DNA of 45,260 nucleotides from a virus, in the IMG/VR virus record IMGVR_UViG_3300014325_000022, positions 1 to 45,260 of that record; one strand, given 5' to 3'. Below, in pieces: positions 38,278 through 45,260 of the stretch (position 1 is the first letter of the stretch; each line of letters starts with the position of its first letter). The notes below the pieces were generated by a model. It was not told where the DNA came from. It saw nothing but the letters and a program-made list of their open reading frames with translations, and did no database searches. The translations under genes and the position numbers were made by a program.

Positions 38278-39240
38278 TTATGTTCCTACGACTCTAAATA
38301 AACTTGGAAAATTATTTGAAAGTCCTGAGCCAATATCAATAGCAGGCACCGGTGTTGATGTACCAAGATTTGATTGAGATTGCGCCATAGTTGATAGTCG
38401 GCCTTGCGAAATATCCGACTGATCCGTGGCTGATTGCACAGTTCTAATTTGCTTAAATGAGCATTCAAATGTCGTGATTATCGGAGTATCTTCACTTTGA
38501 ACAGCACGCACTCTCTCGATTGCCATATTTGAATGAATTGCCCAGGGTGTTTGAATTGTAAAAAGAGTACGACTTATCCAATATCCATAAAAAACTTGAA
38601 ATGCAATTTGCTGTCTGCCCTGTGTTGATAGCGCTGAAAAGCCAGAGGCAAGCCCTGCCGCCGAAAATTCGTTCCCGCTTAAAATCGTTGGGTTTGATGT
38701 TTTTGTACCCAATGATGACCATGCTGCCACTGCTGCATTGGCAACATTGATGGCTGTTTGATATGCCTGGAAAGCTTGATTGTAGGCGATTTGAGCGGTT
38801 TCTGAAACCGAGGGCGCATAAGCAGAAACAGCCGTGAGCTTTTGCGCTATCGTGCGCGCTATCTGTAAAAAAGGAGGAGGAATATCATTGAGCTCTGAAA
38901 TAAATCCTCTAGTGACGATTTTAACCGGTTTTAGAGCAATATTATCTTCTATGGGTATATTACTTTCAGTGAAATGATCTGAGATGTCGGACATCAATTC
39001 TGTGCTTTGCTCCCCATCAAAATCAAACAAAAAAGCCTTGGGTTGAGGAAGTCTTGATGGCGTGCCATCAGAGAGCGGAGGATTTTGTGGCTGATAAGCT
39101 CCGCTTTGCGCAAAGCCATTGACAAGACTCGGCACTACCAATGCAATATTCCCCAATGCCTGAGCCGCAGTCGTAGCGTTAGAAAGCGCTGGCGAGCCTG
39201 TAGATATGGGTGGAATTGACGGCAGTGACGGTAATGACAT
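38278..39240 (-). CDS. Dit-like distal tail protein
   Basis: 320 residues. N-terminal Pro/Ser/Ala-rich region, then KAFLFDFDGEQSTELMSDIS, DHFTESNIPIEDNIALKPVK and VTRGFISELND (about 67-120), the Dit-like N-terminal domain. An Ala-rich helical insertion follows (AYNQAFQAYQTAINVANAAV), then FYGYWISRTLFTIQTPWAIH. Base composition is less AT-rich than flanking genes. Stop and start abut the tape measure. Confidence 0.8.
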   Translation of the reverse strand: MSLPSLPSIPPISTGSPALSNATTAAQALGNIALVVPSLVNGFAQSGAYQPQNPPLSDGTPSRLPQPKAFLFDFDGEQSTELMSDISDHFTESNIPIEDNIALKPVKIVTRGFISELNDIPPPFLQIARTIAQKLTAVSAYAPSVSETAQIAYNQAFQAYQTAINVANAAVAAWSSLGTKTSNPTILSGNEFSAAGLASGFSALSTQGRQQIAFQVFYGYWISRTLFTIQTPWAIHSNMAIERVRAVQSEDTPIITTFECSFKQIRTVQSATDQSDISQGRLSTMAQSQSNLGTSTPVPAIDIGSGLSNNFPSLFRVVGT

Positions 39241-40541
39241 TAGGTTTGTCTCCCGCGATTAAAAATGCTCATTGTATCTACAATTCCTTTTTGTAGAGCG
39301 GTCATTTGCATATTTTGTATGTCGGCAAGATTATCTCCGTTTCCATCGAAACTTATATTTTGTGTGACATTTATGTTGTTATTTTGAGGATTTGAATTCA
39401 TAAAAGGCATTTGTGGTGTTATATTTTTATAGTCAAAAATATTTTTTAATTGATCCTGCCATTGGCCCTTATTTTGGTTTCCAAAAATTAAATCAAGTCC
39501 ACCTCGAACAAAATTTTCTAAGCCAGAGTGCGCTCCTTGTTGAATAATGCTATAAAAATCTCCGATTTTCTTTAAGCTTTCCTGATCTGTATTTCCATAA
39601 TTTCCAGAAGAATTCATATTTTTATTAAATTTTTTATCTACTTCTAAAATTCTCTGATATTGCTCATATAATTGCTTATTATCTCTTATTTCCTGCTCTC
39701 TTTGTTGTCTTAGTTTATTCGCATCTTTTTCGGATGAAAAATCCCCTAAAGTGGCTTTAAGATCTTTTAAAGCATTATCTAATGTTTCAAAAAACTTAAA
39801 TTTCGTCATTAAATTATCTATGACTGTCGCTAATCCAAGAAAAGCTGTCGTGATATCTTTTATTATATCAACTATTTCTTTTCCATGTTTTGCTGTAAAA
39901 TGACCAAAAAACAATCTCACTTTTTCTTCTATATCTGTAAATTGAGAGCTAATATTAGCAAGACTATCAACTTCTTTATTACTTAAAATTGGCGCATGAT
40001 CGACATTAGATAATTTAAATTGTCCACTTTCTATTGAGCCAATTAAATCTGGCGATAATCCAAATTGCTTAAGAATTAGATTTTGTTCATCTCTAGAAAT
40101 CCTTTTTGATTTAGTAAATTCTACTGCTTTTCTGAGAAATTGATCAAAATTCCACGGTTTAGTAAAATCAAAAAGAGTTTCCTGTGCAAATCTATTTGCT
40201 CCTGCTGGTAATGACCCTGGATGAGCTATATTTTCCTCTATAACTTTTTTAATACCGAGTATGCTTCCACGCATTGATTGAACACTAATCCTGGCTTTTC
40301 TCGCCGCATAGTCCCATTTCTCTACGTCTTCTGCGTTAGCATTTATATAAGCAGAAAATCTTTTTAAATCTGATCCTTCATTAGCTGCTCCCGTTGTCAA
40401 TCTTTCAAGTGCATATGCCATCCCTAAAATAGCTGCTTTTGCTTCGAGAGAAGTGCTTGCAATGCTAGAAATACTCAAGCGAGTATTCGCTAATGCACTT
40501 AGTGTTTTTTCACTCCCTTTTACGCCGAGGGCGACGAACAA
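39240..40541 (-). CDS. Tape measure protein (short; non-canonical start)
   Basis: At least 433 residues, setting tail length; short for a myophage, predicting a short tail. N-terminus LFVALGVKGSEKTLSALANT, helical body, LFFGHFTAKHGKEIVDIIKD (about 213-232), C-terminal coil and NNINVTQNISFDGNGD end. The first codon given is TTG 40541, but homologous tape measures usually include IAELF before it, and the frame is open back to the TAG (40577-40575) ending the chaperone frame. No ATG, GTG or other TTG exists there; GAGAGGGGG at 40573-40565 would suit ATT 40556 or ATC 40562. True start unsolved. Confidence 0.75.
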   Translation of the reverse strand: MFVALGVKGSEKTLSALANTRLSISSIASTSLEAKAAILGMAYALERLTTGAANEGSDLKRFSAYINANAEDVEKWDYAARKARISVQSMRGSILGIKKVIEENIAHPGSLPAGANRFAQETLFDFTKPWNFDQFLRKAVEFTKSKRISRDEQNLILKQFGLSPDLIGSIESGQFKLSNVDHAPILSNKEVDSLANISSQFTDIEEKVRLFFGHFTAKHGKEIVDIIKDITTAFLGLATVIDNLMTKFKFFETLDNALKDLKATLGDFSSEKDANKLRQQREQEIRDNKQLYEQYQRILEVDKKFNKNMNSSGNYGNTDQESLKKIGDFYSIIQQGAHSGLENFVRGGLDLIFGNQNKGQWQDQLKNIFDYKNITPQMPFMNSNPQNNNINVTQNISFDGNGDNLADIQNMQMTALQKGIVDTMSIFNRGRQT

Positions 40542-40574
40542 TTCCGCTATTTGAATAGAGATATCCCCCTCTCG

Positions 40575-40760
40575 CTAAGTCTTGTTAATCTCTAAATAAG
40601 CCGCTTCATAATCCGAAACAAATTTCTCGTAATATAACGCTTGCAAAACCTGTCTCGCATCCCATTTTCTTATCTGATTTACTGAACCGTAACCTGCTTT
40701 ACAAAGCCTGAAATAAATCAATAAATCGTCTTCTCGAGCCTTTATGCTAGGTCTTTTTTT
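40575..40760 (-). CDS. Tail chaperone C-terminal extension made by -1 frameshift
   Basis: This frame has no plausible own start; it is reached by a -1 shift at A AAA AAA (40760-40754) near the end of the chaperone gene. The fused product reads LIETIKK then RPSIKAREDDLLIYFRL and CKAGYGSVNQIRKWDARQVL, ending EINKT. The GYG..NQI..WD pattern is typical of T domains in lambda gpGT-like chaperones that bind the tape measure. The full fusion spans 41134-40575. Confidence 0.8.
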   Translation of the reverse strand, partial: KKRPSIKAREDDLLIYFRLCKAGYGSVNQIRKWDARQVLQALYYEKFVSDYEAAYLEINKT

Positions 40761-41134
40761 ATCGTCTCGATAAGTGGTTTGTACTTGGCATAAAGGCTCT
40801 TCGTAAAAGGCATTACATTTTCTTTTGCAACCTCTAAACAAACTGTTAAATAATCGTCTCTTGCTTCTTCTGGCTCAAAAGTATCTTTATCGATTTTTAA
40901 ATCACCATTTCCTGAATTATAAAGACATCTTTTAAAACATTTTTCTAAGCACATTTCTATTCTTTTTGATGAAAATCCATAACAAATTAAGTCCTTTAAA
41001 GCCTCTTGAACAGAAGATTTAAAATTAATTGTTTTTATTTCTTCTAGAAATGCCTGATATAAATCTCTCGAATCAGAAAAAGGCGCTAATGTTATTTTTA
41101 ATATTGCTCCGCTTGGGAGTGTTATTTCTTTCAT
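40742..41134 (-). CDS. Tail assembly chaperone (gpG-like)
   Basis: 130 residues: MKEITLPSGAILKITLAPFS, DSRDLYQAFLEEIKTINF, then CLEKCFKRCLYNSGNGDLKI. It coats the tape measure during tail assembly. It lies between the tube and tape measure genes, as expected, and carries the -1 slip site A AAA AAA G eight codons before its stop-proximal end (LIETIKKDLA). Confidence 0.85.
   Translation of the reverse strand: MKEITLPSGAILKITLAPFSDSRDLYQAFLEEIKTINFKSSVQEALKDLICYGFSSKRIEMCLEKCFKRCLYNSGNGDLKIDKDTFEPEEARDDYLTVCLEVAKENVMPFTKSLYAKYKPLIETIKKDLA
40754..40760 (-). promoter_or_regulatory. Programmed -1 frameshift site
   Basis: Heptamer A AAA AAA, followed by G, in the zero frame ATA AAA AAA GAC. It satisfies X XXY YYZ, and slippage connects the 40742-41134 frame to the frame ending at 40575 without another change. 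Confidence 0.8.
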
Positions 41135-41147
41135 TTATACCTCAAAA

Positions 41148-41603
41148 TTATCTTATGCTACGAGGACTATTTGTAAACTTCATTTCATAAATAGCTACAG
41201 ACTGCGTAGCGTCACCTTCAACATTGCTTTGTGCTTCCACTTGTTTTGTAAAAACACCCCCACTTGTGATATATGTATCACTCTTAATATTTCCTTGTCC
41301 ATCACCTAATTTTTTTACGAATTGTCCTTGCATAAGAACAAATCCAGCAAAATTAAGATTCTGTTGATTAAGCAAATTATTTAAAAAAACATCATCGTTA
41401 GAACCACGAATTATTCTTACTTTAAATCCGGATTGTAATCCTGAACTATTTAATCCATAAATAGAATTTCCATTTTTTCCAGTTTTTACTTGTGCTATTT
41501 CATTTGGAAATGAGAGTTCAGCAACATTCCCTTCCGCAAGATCCGTCAATATTCGATTATTAATAATAATTGTATCATTTCCCGACATGGCTACTGTTGA
41601 CAT
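41148..41603 (-). CDS. Tail tube protein (DUF3277-like)
   Basis: 151 residues: NDTIIINNRILTDLAEGNVA, LSFPNEIAQVKTGKNGNSIY, then GLQSGFKVRIIRGSNDDVFL and a TQSVAIYEMKFTN end. Fits the DUF3277-type tube proteins that follow DUF3383 sheaths. Forms the inner tube. AGGAG upstream. Confidence 0.8.
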   Translation of the reverse strand: MSTVAMSGNDTIIINNRILTDLAEGNVAELSFPNEIAQVKTGKNGNSIYGLNSSGLQSGFKVRIIRGSNDDVFLNNLLNQQNLNFAGFVLMQGQFVKKLGDGQGNIKSDTYITSGGVFTKQVEAQSNVEGDATQSVAIYEMKFTNSPRSIR

Positions 41604-41626
41604 TTAATTCTCTCCTTTAAATATTC

Positions 41627-43369
41627 TTACGGATTTACAAAAACCAGAACATCACTTTTTTGTATTGCTCCGGCCTCTTTTATTGCGATTTGACAAAGTG
41701 GCGCAATTCTAGTGATTCTATCAGCAGCAAATTGTTTAGAAATTGGCGTAGAATATATATAATAACCAAATTGAGCGATATTTTGTAAGAACAATAATTG
41801 ATTTCCAAATGTTGATGAACTTGTCCATGATCCCGGTGCGACATATTGATTTGTAACGGCTTGTTCACAGACTGTCCCATAAGCATTTTTAAGCCCATCC
41901 ATGCCGGCTTCTGTTTGCGGCACTTTTGTTGCTGATTGTGCTAAATAATTAAATCCTGCGACTTGTAGAGCTCCCACAAACCATTCTAGGTTATAAACCT
42001 GGTCAAAATATTGGTTTGCGCCCGATGTGAAGACGCAGGGATCGCCTTGAATTGAAACATAACAATCCGCACCAGCAGCTTGAGCAAGATCGAGGATTGT
42101 TTGCGTCATTGTTGGATCTGGTTGAATACCACGCAATGTTTTTAAATGCATTGTCATCGTAGTATTTGAGCCTGAGAAATTTACAGAGAGTGCAAGTCCC
42201 ATGTAAGCGGCCATCATTAAAACAGCATTTAAACCGTTATTTGATGAGTCTCCATAGTATAATCCGCGTGAATTATTGAAAGACCCTGATTGCAATAAAT
42301 CGATTTTTCCACCTGGTTGAATATCTGCGCTTTGATAAGATGCAAACGCACCAATAATATTTCTTGGAAGAGTAATTGCAGCGGCTGCAAGCATATCTGT
42401 TTGACCGATTACTGCTAATGTTTCTGTTGGCATGACTCCAAAATATTGAACAAGCCCGTTAGTTCTAGCAAGAGTTTCTCCGTAAGTTTCTCCCGTAACT
42501 GTTTGGACAATAGTGATCGTAATTGCGGCCGGAGCAGAACTTTGAAGAGAAGATGTTGCCGTTAATGCAAGTGCATTTCCGTATACACCATTGAATATTA
42601 CCGTTAATAATTCATTTGCTATTGAGCCTGTTACAACAACCCCCTCAAGACCCGGAACTGCCCGTAAAGCTGTTTGAATATCGCTTATAGTTGCATTCCA
42701 ACTTATCGCTGCTGTATCATGTCCGTTATAGTGAATGACAAAAGTTCCACTCGCTGCAACCGCAGAAAATGTTAGTGTCTGTTGAGAAACATTTCTTAAA
42801 AGTGCAATAAATTGTCCGTTACCATTTAAAATATTTGGTTGTTGAGAGAACACGGCTTCTGCCATCAAAAATGTGCGGCTGCTTGTGCCAAAATCAATTC
42901 CCACTTGCTGAGGATCATTATAAAGTGCATATCCTAATGCTTCTCCAGACCATCCGGTTGAGAGAGTTTTTGATGTGATTGTGATGTCCACGCTACCAGC
43001 CGTTTCTAGCGTATTTGTTGGCGTGGTAGGTATTGGAATTGCGCCAAATTGCCCCGGCTGCGTTAGCGTCAAAGCTTTAGATGCGATTGAGCCAGTGACA
43101 ACGACATTGCTAAACCCAGAGAGCGCATTAATAATCGCCTGAATTGCTGCCGCCGTAGCATTATATGCAATTGATGTCGTCGTTAAATCCCCAAATTTTA
43201 AAGTAAAGGCACCTGAGCCTGCCACATCACTAAAATCAATTTCAATAGATGCAGCCAAGACAGGTTCGCCCGTCACAACCGCTAAATTCGAAGTGTTATA
43301 TGAATTTAAACCTCTATTCATCGCCGCAACTGAGATACTAATTACATTGTTAATCGATAATGCTGTCAT
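41627..43369 (-). CDS. Tail sheath protein (DUF3383) with two inserted modules
   Basis: 580 residues. DUF3383 marks: SINNVISISVAAMNRGLNSY at 5-24, TSNLAVVTGEPV, STGWSGEALGYALYNDPQQV (about 137-156), then GQTDMLAAAAITLPRNIIGA and a LDLAQAAGADCYVSIQGDPC region. Two copies of the shared ~90-residue module are inserted at ~38-138 (SGAFTLKFGDLTTTSIAYN) and ~198-290 (SGTFVIHYNGHDTAAISWN), explaining the large size. Contracts to drive the tube into the host. Confidence 0.85.
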   Translation of the reverse strand: MTALSINNVISISVAAMNRGLNSYNTSNLAVVTGEPVLAASIEIDFSDVAGSGAFTLKFGDLTTTSIAYNATAAAIQAIINALSGFSNVVVTGSIASKALTLTQPGQFGAIPIPTTPTNTLETAGSVDITITSKTLSTGWSGEALGYALYNDPQQVGIDFGTSSRTFLMAEAVFSQQPNILNGNGQFIALLRNVSQQTLTFSAVAASGTFVIHYNGHDTAAISWNATISDIQTALRAVPGLEGVVVTGSIANELLTVIFNGVYGNALALTATSSLQSSAPAAITITIVQTVTGETYGETLARTNGLVQYFGVMPTETLAVIGQTDMLAAAAITLPRNIIGAFASYQSADIQPGGKIDLLQSGSFNNSRGLYYGDSSNNGLNAVLMMAAYMGLALSVNFSGSNTTMTMHLKTLRGIQPDPTMTQTILDLAQAAGADCYVSIQGDPCVFTSGANQYFDQVYNLEWFVGALQVAGFNYLAQSATKVPQTEAGMDGLKNAYGTVCEQAVTNQYVAPGSWTSSSTFGNQLLFLQNIAQFGYYIYSTPISKQFAADRITRIAPLCQIAIKEAGAIQKSDVLVFVNP

Positions 43370-43377
43370 GACTTCTC

Positions 43378-44121
43378 CTATGGATTTACCAGCAAAGCAG
43401 GCGTTGGAAAGTTTTCAAAATATGGAACTGATTGAACTTTTTTAGTAAAAAATTGCATATTGACATCAATTTGAAATCGATAAGGAATAGCAGCACCATC
43501 GATTTTTGAGAGATTATTAAATTGTGATCCAACCGGTATTTTTCCCACATAAAATGAATTTAACTCTTGTTGAGATTCACAATAATTGCTGTTAACTGCC
43601 ATTATTATCTCTTCTTTTCTATTTTTTGCGGCAGGTCCTCTACTTATTGCGTCAATTTGTATTTTATCGCATGAATTTGTCGATTGAATGCTCTGCTGAT
43701 TTTCTCCATCCCATTCATTTGTATTTCCAAATATTTTTGGATAAAGAGTGCTTACAGCAATGTATAAATCGTAATCTTGTGGTTCTTTAATTTTTTGGTC
43801 CCATATGTATACGCGGCCATCTGCCAATCCTAATTGATTTTGTAAAATTTCGCATAAAAGAAGAAGTGGAGGACCAACCATGATTCTTCTTGTAGCTGTG
43901 TTTAAATCGGCATCTGTGACCTGAATTATGTCATATTGATGCCGTGGACTGCTTGGAAATATAGCAGGAGAAGTATAAATGCCCGTAGAAGCGTCTATTG
44001 TGCCACCAGCGCCATTTGGTAGTACTTCGTATACATAGGGTTCAACTCCACCGATTCCGACGAAACTAGCCGGCAAATTGATGCTCAATGCTGATATGTA
44101 CGAGAATAGTGATAATGTCAT
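43378..44121 (-). CDS. Tail terminator/neck protein with N-terminal Ig-like domain
   Basis: 247 residues. Residues ~10-80 are an Ig-like repeat (GIGGVEPYVYEVLPNGAGG, TIDASTGIYTSP, VTDADLNTATRRIMV) similar to the end of baseplate J. Residues ~85-247 (LCEILQNQLGLADGRVYIWD, the QKIKEPQDYDLYIAV stretch) look like a tail-completion/terminator protein, consistent with its place between neck genes and sheath. It overlaps its neighbour by four bases. Confidence 0.65.
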   Translation of the reverse strand: MTLSLFSYISALSINLPASFVGIGGVEPYVYEVLPNGAGGTIDASTGIYTSPAIFPSSPRHQYDIIQVTDADLNTATRRIMVGPPLLLLCEILQNQLGLADGRVYIWDQKIKEPQDYDLYIAVSTLYPKIFGNTNEWDGENQQSIQSTNSCDKIQIDAISRGPAAKNRKEEIIMAVNSNYCESQQELNSFYVGKIPVGSQFNNLSKIDGAAIPYRFQIDVNMQFFTKKVQSVPYFENFPTPALLVNP

Positions 44122-44537
44122 GGCGTAGGGGGACCTGCCTGCTCCCAGTCTTCCACCAATTCATAATAAAAATATTTGTAAAGAGAATAGTCTTTGCTGT
44201 TTTGTACTCGATATTGTTTACCAAGATAAATTATAATGTCATCAATTTCTAATTTTAGAGTGAGATCGCTGTGAACCATGATCCAATTCCACTGTCTCTG
44301 TCCTTCGGGCTTCATTTCGATTTGACGGCCCGATAACGGCTGAATAACGCCATGAAATGTGACATTTACGACATCTTCTACGAGCTGAAATGCACTGACA
44401 GTTTTTGTGATCACCCCAAATGTCATCAACTGAAACCAGTCCATCATTGTGTCAGCCATGTCGGGAACGGTGCCCGAATTTGCATTTAAAGGCACGTCCT
44501 TTGCATTATTTAACCATGGTATTGATGCTGCACTCAT
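44118..44537 (-). CDS. Head-tail connector / neck protein
   Basis: 139 residues: MDWFQLMTFGVITKTVSAFQ, GVIQPLSGRQIEMKPEGQRQ, WNWIMVHSDL, then IIYLGKQYRV and DYSLYKYFYYELVEDWEQ. The conserved MDWF..MTFG and MKPEGQR.W.W pattern belongs to a neck/stopper-like family in myophages. Four-base overlaps at both ends. Confidence 0.7.
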   Translation of the reverse strand: MSAASIPWLNNAKDVPLNANSGTVPDMADTMMDWFQLMTFGVITKTVSAFQLVEDVVNVTFHGVIQPLSGRQIEMKPEGQRQWNWIMVHSDLTLKLEIDDIIIYLGKQYRVQNSKDYSLYKYFYYELVEDWEQAGPPTP

Positions 44538-45046
44538 GATTTTTGATCCACTCTAAAATCGATGGAATGAAGTAATTGCTCACTTTCAACCAGTGTTTGT
44601 TTAATTTTTTTTCTTTTAAGTGTACGCGGGGACAGCGCTTGCCATGTCCCAAATCCATTCGTATCAAATGCTTCTAAAACAGTGGCAACTCCCAAAGCTC
44701 CCACTTTTTCCGCGAGCGCCTTTGTATTTCCTTGTTTTGCAATAATTTCTAAATCTTTATTATTAAATAATTGAGCTTCTTTTAATTTCGGCGCCAAAAA
44801 TAAACTGAGTGGCATTCTTAAAAATGAACGCCTAGGAATTTTTGTGCCGCCAAATTCTTGACCAGTCCCTTGTTCTAATTGCTCATGAAAATTCCCTACT
44901 GTCGCATTGGAATTTATACCATTTTCTGAAGTGCGGGCATCTTTCGAACCGAGTATGCCAATTTTTGTAGTATAGCCTTTTGACGCTAGCGCTTTGATTA
45001 TATTGTCGAGTGGTTTAAAATTAAATTCAGAATCTTGATCGCTCAT
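44534..45046 (-). CDS. Virion morphogenesis / tail completion protein
   Basis: 170 residues: TKIGILGSKDARTSENGINS, then ATVGNFHEQLEQGTGQEFGG, IPRRSFLRMPLSLF, ALGVATVLEAFDTNGFGTWQ, and ALSPRTLKRKKIKQTLVESE. The VG..HE...., IP.R.FLR and WQALSP.T motifs match the Mu gpG/HK97 gp10-like group that completes the head-tail joint. It follows DUF4054 by 12 bases. Confidence 0.8.
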   Translation of the reverse strand: MSDQDSEFNFKPLDNIIKALASKGYTTKIGILGSKDARTSENGINSNATVGNFHEQLEQGTGQEFGGTKIPRRSFLRMPLSLFLAPKLKEAQLFNNKDLEIIAKQGNTKALAEKVGALGVATVLEAFDTNGFGTWQALSPRTLKRKKIKQTLVESEQLLHSIDFRVDQKS

Positions 45047-45058
45047 GTTTTGTCCCTT

Positions 45059-45260
45059 TTACGGATGTGTATGTCCAGGTACAGTAAACATTTGGCCAAT
45101 TAATTGTGGTAACAATAATTCCAAATATTTCGCTCCGTATCGTGTTTGCGTCAACATCGCAAAACTTGGAAAATCAAGAATTCTTTGTGGAATAGAGTAA
45201 CCGCTGCTTACATTTCCCACCGATTTATTTGTCTCCAGCCAATTATACCTGCCAGCAACC
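45059..45260 (-). CDS. DUF4054 head-tail adaptor, C-terminal half (cut by window edge)
   Basis: Sixty-six codons reading in from the right edge: VAGRYNWLETNKSVGNVSSG, then YSIPQRILDFPSFAMLTQTR and YGAKYLELLLPQLIGQMFTV, ending PGHTHP. The KSVG.VS.GY.IP and YG.KYL elements are those of the DUF4054 C-terminus. It continues the N-terminal half at 1-211; the frames need 1+3k missing bases between the window ends. Confidence 0.85.
   Translation of the reverse strand, partial: VAGRYNWLETNKSVGNVSSGYSIPQRILDFPSFAMLTQTRYGAKYLELLLPQLIGQMFTVPGHTHP

Noticed and set aside
40575-40577. Genome-wide TAG recoding as explanation for the tape measure start
   Set aside because: TAG is used as an ordinary stop elsewhere (for example 19937-19939 and 10334-10332), and conserved genes have no internal TAG. 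Only local readthrough remains possible.
40575-40841. Independent gene starting at 40841
   Set aside because: The first ~27 residues are an out-of-frame reading of the chaperone gene. The frame is entered by the -1 frameshift instead.

Overview
The window is a nearly complete genome of an AT-rich, contractile-tailed double-stranded DNA bacteriophage (myovirus morphology). The family set is characteristic: TerL, DUF1073-type portal, Mu gpF-like minor head protein, DUF2213 protease/scaffold, DUF2184 major capsid protein, DUF4054 adaptor, DUF3383 tail sheath, DUF3277-like tube, frameshifted tail chaperones, Dit-like protein, Pam3 gp18-like plug, hub, Gp138-like spike, gp25-like wedge and baseplate J. 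The two window ends carry the front and back halves of one gene (DUF4054), so the molecule is almost certainly circular or circularly permuted and the window is cut inside that gene with a small gap. The host cannot be fixed from sequence; AGGAG-type ribosome sites, lambda/Rac-like recombination genes and a T4-type lysozyme suit a low-GC bacterium, plausibly Gram-negative.

Layout. (1) Minus strand, 10.5 kb leftward to 1 and then round the circle to 45.26-30.1 kb: one long late region. It runs small leader genes (10526-8275), packaging (TerS candidate, TerL), portal, head, DUF4054 (split), neck, sheath, tube, chaperones, tape measure, baseplate and two glycine-rich fibres. (2) About 10.53-10.99 kb: divergent control region with a late promoter candidate, a minus-strand terminator and a possible small RNA. 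(3) Plus strand 11.0-17.1 kb: a lambda O-like replication initiator with an inverted-repeat cluster inside its gene (candidate origin), then a RecT-like annealing protein and a RecE-like exonuclease with many tiny genes between them. (4) Plus strand 17.1-22.7 kb: very AT-rich, tightly coupled small genes, including a GH24 lysozyme, an MqsA-like zinc protein and DUF2829/Tad2-like and SH3-like small proteins. (5) 22.7-23.6 kb: a minus-strand HTH gene with a palindromic operator candidate and two structured, terminator-ended regions that look like small RNAs. (6) 23.6-30.0 kb: more plus-strand small genes under two recognisable promoter/operator regions, ending at a bidirectional terminator at 30.1 kb where the two transcription directions converge.

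How it works together. Initiator plus RecET-like recombination would copy the genome using host polymerase (no polymerase, integrase or methylase is visible). The late region builds and fills the head and a short contractile tail. The plus-strand small genes are probably host-takeover and anti-defence genes.

The most unusual features are: domain shuffling among virion proteins (one ~90-residue module appears four times in three proteins); a capsid-side protein and a tail fibre that share ~250 residues; a membrane protein fused to a scrap of baseplate J; a tape measure with no normal start codon, in frame behind a TAG; and repeated short duplications of gene starts and ends throughout the accessory region.
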